From the NCBI GenBank assembly GCA_021800805.1, contig JAJYYR010000038.1, positions 1 through 7,042 on the forward strand: DNA of 7,042 nt, given 5' to 3'. Positions within the stretch are counted from its first letter, which is position 1, and every line of letters starts with the position of its first letter. The DNA comes from a bacterium. GTDB lineage: Bacteria; SZUA-79; Acidulodesulfobacterales; Acidulodesulfobacteraceae. This document shows positions 1-6,279 of this stretch, piece by piece. Below the pieces are notes generated by a model, which saw only the letters and a list, made by a program, of their open reading frames with translations, was not told the DNA's origin and did not search any database. The translations under genes were made by a program, and so were the position numbers.

Positions 1-59
1 AAATAAAAAATATATAAATCTATTTTGCCTAATTTAGAACTTCATATATTTTTTACTAT

Positions 60-65
60 TATAAT
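60..65 (+). promoter_or_regulatory. Possible -10 box upstream of the radical SAM gene
   Basis: A perfect TATAAT lies 75 bases before the ATG at 141. No convincing -35 hexamer is found at 16-18 bp spacing, and the region is so A/T-rich that chance matches are expected. The rest of positions 1-140 holds only A/T-rich DNA with poly-A and poly-T runs and no gene. This is a weak candidate promoter for the + strand block. Confidence 0.2.
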
Positions 66-140
66 ATTTTCTTTTATTAATGTAAAGAAAAAATATAAAG
101 AAAAATTGAATTTTTTTTTAATATATATTAAAATAAACAA

Positions 141-1448
141 ATGAATAGAAATAAAGGTTGCATAGCCGACCTGAATTATTTTATAGAAAAATTCGGCGTT
201 TCACTGAACCGAGAAGCAATAATAAAAGAAGATATTTTGCGGCAGGGGATTGCTTTCGACGAAGTTTCGCACGAAGAAAATTTTTCGGGTAAATCCTATT
301 TTATTTTTTCATTCAATGTCGATAACGACGGCGATGTAATAAATAAAAAATATCCGGAAGAAATATCAGTCGAAAACGGACCCTATAATCTGCAACGAAC
401 TATTATTTCGGTTAGGATTAATAAAACTTCCCCTTATATCGTTAAATACGAACCGGAATCCGGCGGCTATAAACTTTATCTCGAAGACGGCTATATGGGG
501 GACGTTTCTTTTTCTCCCGAAAAGTCTTATATGCTAAAAAAAACCGAGTCGGGAAAATCGGTAAGGGACGTCGCTCCAACTATAGAATGGGGCTATCTGA
601 TATATCTTGCAGTATTCAGGATGTGCCAGTATTTTGAAAATCATACCGAGTGTGCATTCTGCGATATGAACTCAAATTACTTAAATCAAAAAAAAGCAAA
701 TAAAAATTATTCCGCGGTTAAATCTGTCGAGGACATTATTAACGCCCTGTCCGTAATCGAATCTTCCGAAGATTCTTCTGCTGGAGCATATACTTTAACG
801 GGCGGGAGCATTATAGACGAGGTCAAATTTAAAGGCGATACGGAAATAGATTTTTACGTTAGATTTCTTGAAGCTATAGAAGAAAAGTTCAAAGGCAGAT
901 GGCTCAGCAAAGTCGTAGTGCAGGCGCATACGCAAAAAAATTTAATGAGGCTTAAATCCGCCGGCGCTTATATTTACCATACTAATTTTGAGGTATGGGA
1001 TAAAAATCTTTTTGAAAAAATTTGTCCAGGTAAATCTAAATTTATCGGAAGAGACGAATGGATTAAAAGAATCGTGGACGCAGTTGAGGTTTTCGGAGAG
1101 TACAAGGTTATTCCGAACTTCGTCGGCGGCGTGGAGCTTTCAAAGCCTTTCGGGTTCGAAAGCATAGACGAAGCGGTAAATTCAACCGCCGAAGGGCTTG
1201 AATTTTTCATGTCGCAAGGGGTTATCCCTAGGTATACTACTTGGTGTCCCGAAAAAACCAGCAAGCTTGGAAAATTGGGCAATTCATCCGCTCCGCTGGA
1301 ATATTACGTTAAACTTCTTCTTAAATGGCATGAACTGCACTATAAATATAATCTTCCGGTTCCGGAAGGCTATGGTTCGGCTGGACCCGGTAAAGCAGAG
1401 TTTTCGGTCAGCGCATTTATGGATGCTTTTAAGGTTGAAACGTTGTAA
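141..1448 (+). CDS. Radical SAM protein with a C-x8-C-x2-C cluster motif, function unknown
   Basis: A 435-residue protein. Residues 162-174 contain Cys162-x8-Cys171-Ala-Phe-Cys174-Asp. The C-x-F-C end is typical of the [4Fe-4S] loop of radical SAM enzymes, but the first spacing is 8 rather than the canonical 3. A TGGS segment at 220-223 sits where the SAM-binding 'GGE' motif is expected, about 47 residues later. The region after it, about 225-400, alternates strand- and helix-like segments as in a TIM-barrel core. About 160 residues precede the motif and match no domain I recognise. Further cysteines (7, 295, 369) form no second ferredoxin-like cluster. An in-frame TAA at 129-131 means the ATG at 141 is the earliest possible start. 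No Shine-Dalgarno sequence precedes it, which is unlike mrp and trx downstream. It is followed after 76 bp by the Mrp gene, a likely Fe-S supplier. Radical SAM membership is fairly secure; substrate and reaction are unknown. Confidence 0.82.
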   Translation: MNRNKGCIADLNYFIEKFGVSLNREAIIKEDILRQGIAFDEVSHEENFSGKSYFIFSFNVDNDGDVINKKYPEEISVENGPYNLQRTIISVRINKTSPYIVKYEPESGGYKLYLEDGYMGDVSFSPEKSYMLKKTESGKSVRDVAPTIEWGYLIYLAVFRMCQYFENHTECAFCDMNSNYLNQKKANKNYSAVKSVEDIINALSVIESSEDSSAGAYTLTGGSIIDEVKFKGDTEIDFYVRFLEAIEEKFKGRWLSKVVVQAHTQKNLMRLKSAGAYIYHTNFEVWDKNLFEKICPGKSKFIGRDEWIKRIVDAVEVFGEYKVIPNFVGGVELSKPFGFESIDEAVNSTAEGLEFFMSQGVIPRYTTWCPEKTSKLGKLGNSSAPLEYYVKLLLKWHELHYKYNLPVPEGYGSAGPGKAEFSVSAFMDAFKVETL

Positions 1449-1460
1449 AATTTATGTTAA

Positions 1461-1486
1461 TATATAAATATATGTATATTTATATA
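1461..1486. repeat. A/T-only palindrome between the radical SAM and mrp genes
   Basis: Twelve-base perfectly complementary arms (1461-1472 and 1475-1486) are separated by TG. The arms contain only A and T and no U-tract directly follows, so this is not a standard intrinsic terminator. It lies 12 bases after the radical SAM stop codon and 38 bases before the mrp ATG. It could be an operator, an mRNA-processing hairpin, or simply a product of the A/T-rich composition. Confidence 0.4.
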
Positions 1487-1511
1487 CAAAACTATTATAT
1501 AACTAAAATTA

Positions 1512-1519
1512 AAGAGGGG
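1512..1519 (+). promoter_or_regulatory. Ribosome binding site of mrp
   Basis: AAGAGGGG ends five bases before the ATG at 1525. This purine-rich Shine-Dalgarno sequence supports the start that keeps the whole Cys-rich N-terminal tail in the protein. Confidence 0.7.
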
Positions 1520-1524
1520 ATTTT

Positions 1525-2502
1525 ATGAATAAAGCAAACAACGAAAATGAAATGAACGGAAATAAAGATTATTACGAAGAAGGTGCAGATTCCTGCGGAT
1601 GTGGTAGCGGAGAGGAAGAGGATTCCTGCGGATGTGGTAGCGGGAGTGAAGAAGAAGGTTCTTCCTGCGGATGCGGCGGGGGCGAAGGACACGGACACGG
1701 ACACAAGAACCCGTTTGACGAACAAACGCCGATAAGCGGGGTGAAAAATATCATAGCGGTTGCAAGCGGAAAAGGCGGAGTAGGGAAATCTACGTTCAGC
1801 GTTAACCTTGCTATTACGCTTGCAAATCAAGGAAAAAAAGTAGGACTGTTAGACGCAGACCTTTACGGCCCCAGCGTTCCCACGATGATGGGGATAAATA
1901 AAAGACCCGACCTTACGTCTAATAATAAAATAGTACCCCTTGAAAAATTCGGGATAAAACTTATGTCGTTAGGATTTTTAATTCCGGAAGATGCTCCAGC
2001 TATATGGAGAGGACCGGTGGTAATGCAGGTAATAACCCAGTTCTTAAAGGACGTCGAATGGGGCGAGATAGACTTTCTGGTAGTCGATCTTCCTCCGGGA
2101 ACAGGCGATATTCAACTTACGCTGGTGCAGACGGTTCCGATAAATTTTGCGGTAGTCGTCTCGACTCCACAGGATATTTCGCTAATAGACGCGAAGAAAG
2201 CCCTTGCGATGTTCGATAAAGTAAACGTGCCGGTTTTTGGAATAGTCGAAAATATGAGTTATTTCATGTGCCCGCATTGCAATAAGCGTTCCGATATATT
2301 TAAACATGGAGGAGCTAAAGCGGCTGCCGAAAAATTAGGAGTGAATTTTCTCGGAGAAATACCTATAGTCGAAGATATTTGCGAACTATCGGACAAAGGC
2401 GAGCCTATAATGACCAAAGACATACACCCCGAGGTAAAATCGGTATTTAATAAGATATCGGATTCTCTTATTTTAAGGTCCGAGCAGAAGGTCGAGGCAT
2501 AA
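1525..2502 (+). CDS. mrp: Mrp/NBP35-family Fe-S carrier P-loop ATPase with Cys/His-rich N-terminal tail
   Basis: A 325-residue cytoplasmic ATPase of the Mrp/ApbC/NBP35 family, whose members bind and hand over [4Fe-4S] clusters to target proteins. Visible motifs are the deviant Walker A GKGGVGKST at 82-90 with its signature lysine, the DADLYGPS switch at 110-117, the VVDLPPGTGD Walker B/switch II region at about 186-195, and Cys249-Pro-His-Cys252. In homologues that CxxC bridges a shared cluster at the dimer interface. There is no N-terminal DUF59/MIP18 domain as in E. coli Mrp. Instead residues 20-60 carry three Ser-Cys-Gly-Cys-Gly repeats (Cys 24/26, 35/37, 48/50) separated by Glu/Gly stretches, then His-Gly alternation (His 56, 58, 60). 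This tail looks metal- or cluster-binding and differs from the NBP35 ferredoxin-like motif. Its neighbours are a radical SAM gene upstream and thioredoxin 67 bp downstream. The family call is secure; the role of the tail is inferred. Confidence 0.95.
   Translation: MNKANNENEMNGNKDYYEEGADSCGCGSGEEEDSCGCGSGSEEEGSSCGCGGGEGHGHGHKNPFDEQTPISGVKNIIAVASGKGGVGKSTFSVNLAITLANQGKKVGLLDADLYGPSVPTMMGINKRPDLTSNNKIVPLEKFGIKLMSLGFLIPEDAPAIWRGPVVMQVITQFLKDVEWGEIDFLVVDLPPGTGDIQLTLVQTVPINFAVVVSTPQDISLIDAKKALAMFDKVNVPVFGIVENMSYFMCPHCNKRSDIFKHGGAKAAAEKLGVNFLGEIPIVEDICELSDKGEPIMTKDIHPEVKSVFNKISDSLILRSEQKVEA
1588..1682 (+). repeat. Tandem in-frame repeat coding the SCGCG units of the Mrp tail
   Basis: A 23-base sequence beginning GATTCCTGCGGATGTGG occurs identically at 1588-1610 and 1621-1643, a period of 33 bp or 11 codons. 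A third, diverged copy starts at 1660, 39 bp later, and keeps TCCTGCGGATG. Because the first two copies match at synonymous positions too, they look like a recent in-frame duplication. Copy number may therefore vary between strains. Confidence 0.85.
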
Positions 2503-2553
2503 AAAAATATTAGAAACAAAGATGTAAGCATAAAAAAATTATTAAATCTTATT

Positions 2554-2560
2554 AAGGAGG
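2554..2560 (+). promoter_or_regulatory. Strong ribosome binding site of the thioredoxin gene
   Basis: AAGGAGG lies nine bases before the ATG at 2570. It is the closest match to the consensus Shine-Dalgarno in the window and suggests high translation of thioredoxin independent of mrp, which ends 67 bp upstream. Confidence 0.8.
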
Positions 2561-2569
2561 ATTTACTAA

Positions 2570-2905
2570 ATGTCTTCAGAAAAAGTTTTAGCGTTTACTG
2601 ATTCAAATTTCGATGCCGAGGTTTTAAAATCAGATAAGCCTGTGCTTGTCGATTTTTGGGCCGTATGGTGCGCTCCGTGCAGGGCGGTTGCCCCTGTAAT
2701 AGATGAAATCGCATCGGATTACGACGGAAAAATTAAAGTAGGCAAGGTCAATGTTGACGAAAATCAGGTTATTCCAGGCAAATACGGAATAAGGGGAATA
2801 CCCACGGTTATTCTCTTCAATAAAGGACAGGTCGCCGACCAGATAGTAGGAGCGGCTCCGAAAGGCTCTTTTAAGCAAATGATTGACAAAGTCGTAGGAA
2901 ATTAA
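2570..2905 (+). CDS. trxA: Thioredoxin with a WCAPC active site
   Basis: A 111-residue, single-domain thioredoxin, close to the usual family length of about 105-110, with no signal peptide, so cytoplasmic. It reduces protein disulfides by dithiol exchange and is normally recharged by thioredoxin reductase, which is not in this window. The active site is Trp33-Cys34-Ala35-Pro36-Cys37, with Ala in place of the usual Gly. The buried acid Asp28 (FWA context), the cis-proline Pro78 in GIPT, Pro42 and the C-terminal Gly in the IVGA segment are all in place. It is preceded by an excellent ribosome binding site, sits last in the + strand block behind mrp, and is followed by a strong terminator. Its place beside an Fe-S carrier could mean a role in reducing cluster or cysteine ligands, but general housekeeping is equally possible. 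Family assignment is firm; which thioredoxin paralogue this is cannot be told. Confidence 0.96.
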   Translation: MSSEKVLAFTDSNFDAEVLKSDKPVLVDFWAVWCAPCRAVAPVIDEIASDYDGKIKVGKVNVDENQVIPGKYGIRGIPTVILFNKGQVADQIVGAAPKGSFKQMIDKVVGN

Positions 2906-2932
2906 ATAGAAAAATAACCGCAAAAAATAAAG

Positions 2933-3009
2933 AAATAAAGGTGTTAGATTAATTTTTAGTATCGCCCGTTTATAGATAAAGCGGAAAATAAAATCTGACG
3001 CCTTTATTT
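2933..3009. terminator. Long bidirectional terminator between convergent gene blocks
   Basis: Bases 2933-2950 pair with 2992-3009 over 18 uninterrupted positions, two of them G-U wobbles when read as + strand RNA. A small inner hairpin (2966-2971 with 2979-2984, seven-base loop) sits inside the 41-base loop. On the + strand the stem runs into TTTTATTTAT, and on the - strand into a similarly T-rich tract. It lies 27 bp past the thioredoxin stop and 25 bp past the stop of the convergent CBS gene. Position and symmetry fit a terminator shared by both blocks. The long branched loop is unusual for a simple intrinsic terminator. Confidence 0.72.
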
Positions 3010-3034
3010 TATTTATGCCACGTCACAACTTCCG

Positions 3035-4279
3035 TTAAAAACTTATAACTACTTCTTTTATTGATTTGCTCGTCGATTTGGACACGGTAAAGTTTATATT
3101 ATCTATAGTAAATTTTTCGCCCGGAACCGGTATACGCCCAAGCCTGTCCATTATTAATCCGGATACGGTCTCATAATCCGCTTCGGGGTTATTTATCATA
3201 CCTACGTTAAAGAGTTCGGACAGTTCGTCTAAAGTCAATTTTGCGTTTATTAAATAAGTATTTTTTCCTATTTTTTTATACATTGCTTCTTCTTCGTCGG
3301 TTTCGTCCCTGATTTCGCCAACTATTTCTTCAAGTATATCTTCGAATGTGATTATCCCCGATGCTCCGCCGTATTCATCAACTACCACGACCATCTGCTG
3401 GCGGCTTTTTTGCATTTTTAGCATTATGTTGGATATTTTTAATGTTTCAGGTATAAATAATACTGGCCTTGAAATTTCGCCTACTAATTTATTTGCATTT
3501 TCAGCGTTATATATATCGAAAGCAAAGACTATTCCGGATATATTGTCTATTCTGTCTTTATAAACCGGTATTCTCGAATAATTAGTTTCCGAGAAAATCT
3601 GCCTCGCTATATTTACATCGTCGTTTTCGTTTATCGCTATTACGCTTATAAGAGGGATCATAATATCTTTGGATGTTTTTTTACCGAATTCAAATATTCT
3701 TTTTATTATTTTTTTATCGTATTCTTTAAATTCTTCGATATTTCCGCTTATTGTCAGAACTTTAATGAGTTCGTCTTTAGTTAAAAAAACATTCTTAGAC
3801 TTGCTTTTAAAAAGTAAGTTTAAAAATTTAGACAGAATTATAAAAATTATATTTACCGGAAAAAATATGACGGAAAAAAAAGTTATAAGGGGAATACTTT
3901 TAAGCATAAGAGAGTTTGCATGGCGCCTATATAACATTTTGGGAATTATTTCACCGAAAACCACCATAATTGGGGTAAGAATAATTGCTACTATAAAAGG
4001 AGTATATGATTTTGCATATTCATATATAATGGCAGTTGCAAGAATAGTAGCCGAAGTGTAAGCTATATTATTTCCTATAAGAGACGTGGAAAAAGTGCTT
4101 TCCGGTTTTTTGGTCATTAAGAGCAAAAACTTGGCAAGTTTATTCCCTTTAGACTCTTTATGCTTAATCTTAATCTTATCGTAACTTATAATACCTATTT
4201 CCGAACCGGCGAAAAATCCTTCAAAAAATATAGCCGCAATTATTACGGCTATATAAATATATACATTATTGTGCGTCAT
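3035..4279 (-). CDS. CorC/CNNM-type membrane protein: DUF21, CBS pair and CorC_HlyC domain
   Basis: A 414-residue protein with the complete three-part architecture of the CorC/CNNM (older 'hemolysin-like') family, linked to Mg2+ or other divalent-cation export. The DUF21 membrane domain has likely helices near residues 5-30, 63-88, 93-112 and 128-156. It holds the family motifs GSEIGIIS (25-32), LIGNN (67-71) and FGEIIPK (108-114). A cytosolic helical linker (about 165-200) follows, then CBS1 (about 203-258, with SRIPVY at 235-240) and CBS2 (about 268-325). CBS2 contains the VVVDEYGG...GIITFEDILEEIVGE signature. The C-terminal CorC_HlyC domain spans about 335-414. CBS pairs in this family bind ATP-Mg2+ and gate the pore. 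The ATG lies inside the end of the upstream paralogue (14-nt overlap) with AGAGGA five bases before it, so the two are translationally coupled. It is last in the lon-thiL operon. The transported ion is not shown by sequence. Confidence 0.93.
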   Translation of the reverse strand: MTHNNVYIYIAVIIAAIFFEGFFAGSEIGIISYDKIKIKHKESKGNKLAKFLLLMTKKPESTFSTSLIGNNIAYTSATILATAIIYEYAKSYTPFIVAIILTPIMVVFGEIIPKMLYRRHANSLMLKSIPLITFFSVIFFPVNIIFIILSKFLNLLFKSKSKNVFLTKDELIKVLTISGNIEEFKEYDKKIIKRIFEFGKKTSKDIMIPLISVIAINENDDVNIARQIFSETNYSRIPVYKDRIDNISGIVFAFDIYNAENANKLVGEISRPVLFIPETLKISNIMLKMQKSRQQMVVVVDEYGGASGIITFEDILEEIVGEIRDETDEEEAMYKKIGKNTYLINAKLTLDELSELFNVGMINNPEADYETVSGLIMDRLGRIPVPGEKFTIDNINFTVSKSTSKSIKEVVISF

Positions 4280-5237
4280 ATTCGTCCTCTATCTCCCCGA
4301 AAATTTCTTCCAGCAGGTCCTCCATAGTTATAATGCCTGCCATTTTCCCGTATTCGTTGACTACCACCGCGATATGAATTTTTTTCTTTTGCAGTTCTCT
4401 GAAAAGCTCCAGCGCGTTTTTTGAACCTGGTATAAAATAAGGTTTTATAAGGAAAGAATTAAGAGTCCTTTTTTCTTCCCCTTTATTATAAACTTTGGAT
4501 AAAATATTCTTCGCAAGAATTATTCCTATTATATTGTCTTTATCCCTGAAATATATAGGAACCCGGGAGAAATGATACGATTCTATTAGTCCTACGGCGG
4601 AAGAAACGGGAGTGTTTACGTCCAATTCAAATACATCATCCTTTTTTGTCATAATGCCGGCGGCTTTTAAATATGAAAGCTTTAGAAAATTTTTTATAAA
4701 TTCGTATTCTTTTTCTTTTATCTCCCCTTCATTTTTGCCTATTTCGATAATAGTTCTTAATTCTTCGTTCGATATAGACTCCTCCTTTTTTAACTGGAGA
4801 CGCTTCCCGCTTAGCCCGGTTTTTTCTATCAATAATCCTGCAAAATAGACCGGATGGAAAAATATATCGGAAATAATTAAAGATAATTCTATGGGTTTCT
4901 TAAGAGCTATTATCTTCGGAATTATTTCCGCAAGTATTATAAGGATAAGCGAAATAGATATAATGGAATAAATAACCGGCGTATGTTTAAAATATCTATT
5001 TAAAATTATCGACCCTATACTTGCCGTAATAACGTTTGCCGTCATATTTCCTATTAAAATTATTACAAGAAATACCGACGAATTTCTTATTAAAAAAATC
5101 ACCCTGTTTTTTTTTCTCATATTTAGATCGTCGATATCTGTCTGAGTAAGAGAAAATATCGAAGATTCAGAAATAGAAAAAACAGAGGAAATTATAAGAA
5201 ATAAAATAAACAGAAAAAATGAAATGATGCTGTACAT
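4266..5237 (-). CDS. Short CorC/CNNM-type membrane protein: DUF21 and CBS pair, no CorC_HlyC domain
   Basis: A 323-residue paralogue of the gene that follows it. The DUF21 domain has hydrophobic segments near residues 3-22, 54-80, 88-108 and 117-137. The family motifs SISESSIFSL (21-30), LIGNMTANV (61-69) and LAEIIPK (102-108) are present. CBS1 covers about 190-247 (SRVPIY at 224-229) and CBS2 about 262-318, with VVVNEYGKMAGIITMEDLLEE. The protein stops seven residues after the GEIEDE end of CBS2, so the roughly 80-90-residue CorC_HlyC domain of its neighbour is missing. The stop codon is embedded in the start of the next gene, so this end looks fixed rather than a recent frameshift. The ATG follows the thiL stop by only seven bases and has no Shine-Dalgarno sequence, so reinitiation after thiL is likely. 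The first membrane helix begins at once, which argues against a later start. A heteromer with the full-length paralogue is plausible because the family works as dimers. Confidence 0.9.
   Translation of the reverse strand: MYSIISFFLFILFLIISSVFSISESSIFSLTQTDIDDLNMRKKNRVIFLIRNSSVFLVIILIGNMTANVITASIGSIILNRYFKHTPVIYSIISISLILIILAEIIPKIIALKKPIELSLIISDIFFHPVYFAGLLIEKTGLSGKRLQLKKEESISNEELRTIIEIGKNEGEIKEKEYEFIKNFLKLSYLKAAGIMTKKDDVFELDVNTPVSSAVGLIESYHFSRVPIYFRDKDNIIGIILAKNILSKVYNKGEEKRTLNSFLIKPYFIPGSKNALELFRELQKKKIHIAVVVNEYGKMAGIITMEDLLEEIFGEIEDEYDAQ
4285..4290 (-). promoter_or_regulatory. Ribosome binding site inside the upstream CBS gene
   Basis: On the - strand AGAGGA lies five bases before the ATG at 4279, inside the last codons of the short DUF21/CBS gene. 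It supports this start for the long paralogue and direct translational coupling of the pair. Confidence 0.65.
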
Positions 5238-5244
5238 ATATAGT

Positions 5245-6279
5245 TTATAAATGTTTATAAGTAAAATCCTGAGGAATGTAGGGGGCGCCGTTCTTTAAAA
5301 AAATTACGCATGCGGTCTCATCGTTTATATATCCGATTTTATTTATTTTAACCCCGGAGGTTTTTGACAGTGCCAGCAGTTCTTTTTCTTTATTTTTTTT
5401 CGACGTCCATAAAAGCTCGTAATCTTCCCCGAATGAGACAGCTTTATCGATATAATCCTCGATATTTAAAATCGTGCAGATATATTTCAATTCCTCATTT
5501 AACGGAATCTCGTCTAAATATATCTCGCATCCGCACCCGTAGCCGATTACGTTAAAAATATCTTTAACGAGTCCGTCGCTTATATCCGTTAATGAACCGG
5601 CAAGTTTTTTTTCTGATAATTTTCTGCCTAAATTTATCCTCGGTTCCGGAAGTTTATGTTTGTTTATGAAATTTTCTATGAGTTTTTTATCCTCCAGACT
5701 TAGATTTGGATAGTTTTTAAATATATAATCTTTATTGGAGTTAAGATAAAACGCCATCCATGAATTTCCTAGTTCCCCGGAAACATATATTTGCTCGCCT
5801 TTTTTGGAGCTGAATCGCTTGACGACGCGTTTGTCTTTATAGTCGCCTATTATGGTAGCGGATATCGAAAATTCTGAAGATTTTGATATATTTCCGCCTA
5901 TAAGCGATACCCTGTATTTTTTTGCAGTGTCGATAATGCCTTCCAATGTTTGCTTGATATCGGCTTCGTTTACATATGCAGGCATAAAAAGGGACAAAAC
6001 AAACAATCTCGGAATTCCGCCCATAGCGGCGATATCGCTTAAATTTACAAGTAAAGATTTTTTTCCTATTTCATAAAAATTATATAAATCAAAATTGAAA
6101 TGGACGTTTTCGGTTATACTGTCGGAACTGACTAGCATAACGTTTTTATCTTGTATGATAGCGCAATCGTCCCCGATTGATTTAATAATTAACGACTTAT
6201 TGAAACTTTGAGTTTCCGAACTTAATAGTTCTATCTCTTTTATCAGCCGCGTTTCACTTAGCTTTTCTTTTTTTAGCAC
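5245..6279 (-). CDS. thiL: Thiamine-monophosphate kinase
   Basis: A 344-residue ATP- and Mg2+-dependent kinase that converts thiamine monophosphate to thiamine diphosphate, the last step of cofactor synthesis. It belongs to the PurM/SelD-like ATP-binding fold. Visible motifs are IGDDCA (35-40), [10 protein letters not shown] (52-61), [10 protein letters not shown] (80-89), LIGGNISKS (127-135, where many ThiL have GGDTT), a DISDGL acidic metal-binding motif in the C-terminal half, and [10 protein letters not shown] near the C-terminus. Length matches the family. The chosen start is a GTG at 6279-6277, inside the last codons of lon (26-nt overlap). An in-frame stop at 6324-6322 rules out any start further upstream than about 6321, and the next in-frame ATG (codon 48) would delete the nucleotide-binding IGDDCA. 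No strong Shine-Dalgarno precedes the GTG, only TAAGG directly next to it, so translation probably depends on coupling to lon. No other thiamine genes are in view. Confidence 0.95.
   Translation of the reverse strand: MLKKEKLSETRLIKEIELLSSETQSFNKSLIIKSIGDDCAIIQDKNVMLVSSDSITENVHFNFDLYNFYEIGKKSLLVNLSDIAAMGGIPRLFVLSLFMPAYVNEADIKQTLEGIIDTAKKYRVSLIGGNISKSSEFSISATIIGDYKDKRVVKRFSSKKGEQIYVSGELGNSWMAFYLNSNKDYIFKNYPNLSLEDKKLIENFINKHKLPEPRINLGRKLSEKKLAGSLTDISDGLVKDIFNVIGYGCGCEIYLDEIPLNEELKYICTILNIEDYIDKAVSFGEDYELLWTSKKNKEKELLALSKTSGVKINKIGYINDETACVIFLKNGAPYIPQDFTYKHL

Noticed and set aside
101..120. A-run/T-run inverted repeat followed by T's (101-107 with 109-115), considered as a terminator of an upstream gene
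   Set aside because: It has A/T pairs only, a one-base loop and no G/C stem, so a stable terminator hairpin is unlikely.
1198..1467. An 89-codon + strand frame overlapping the end of the radical SAM gene, considered as a frameshifted extension
   Set aside because: The radical SAM frame stays open with a coherent end up to 1448, and the alternative frame shows no recognisable motif.
1588..1682. Regularly spaced repeats considered as a CRISPR array
   Set aside because: There are only two exact copies with about 10-bp gaps, in frame inside the mrp coding region; this is a protein repeat.
1495..1830. Antisense frames rich in Ser/Pro opposite the mrp tail
   Set aside because: The composition is just the complement of the Gly/Cys/Glu repeat codons, and the + strand has a strong start, ribosome binding site and P-loop.
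3348..4061. Open frames of 71 and 130 codons on the + strand opposite the long DUF21/CBS gene
   Set aside because: They lie wholly antisense to a well-supported gene, show no family motif and have no ribosome binding site; A/T-rich antisense frames of this size are common.
4266..5237. The short DUF21/CBS gene considered as a pseudogene truncated by frameshift
   Set aside because: Its frame is intact with all membrane and CBS motifs, its stop is embedded in the start of the next gene, and no CorC_HlyC remnant lies between the two.
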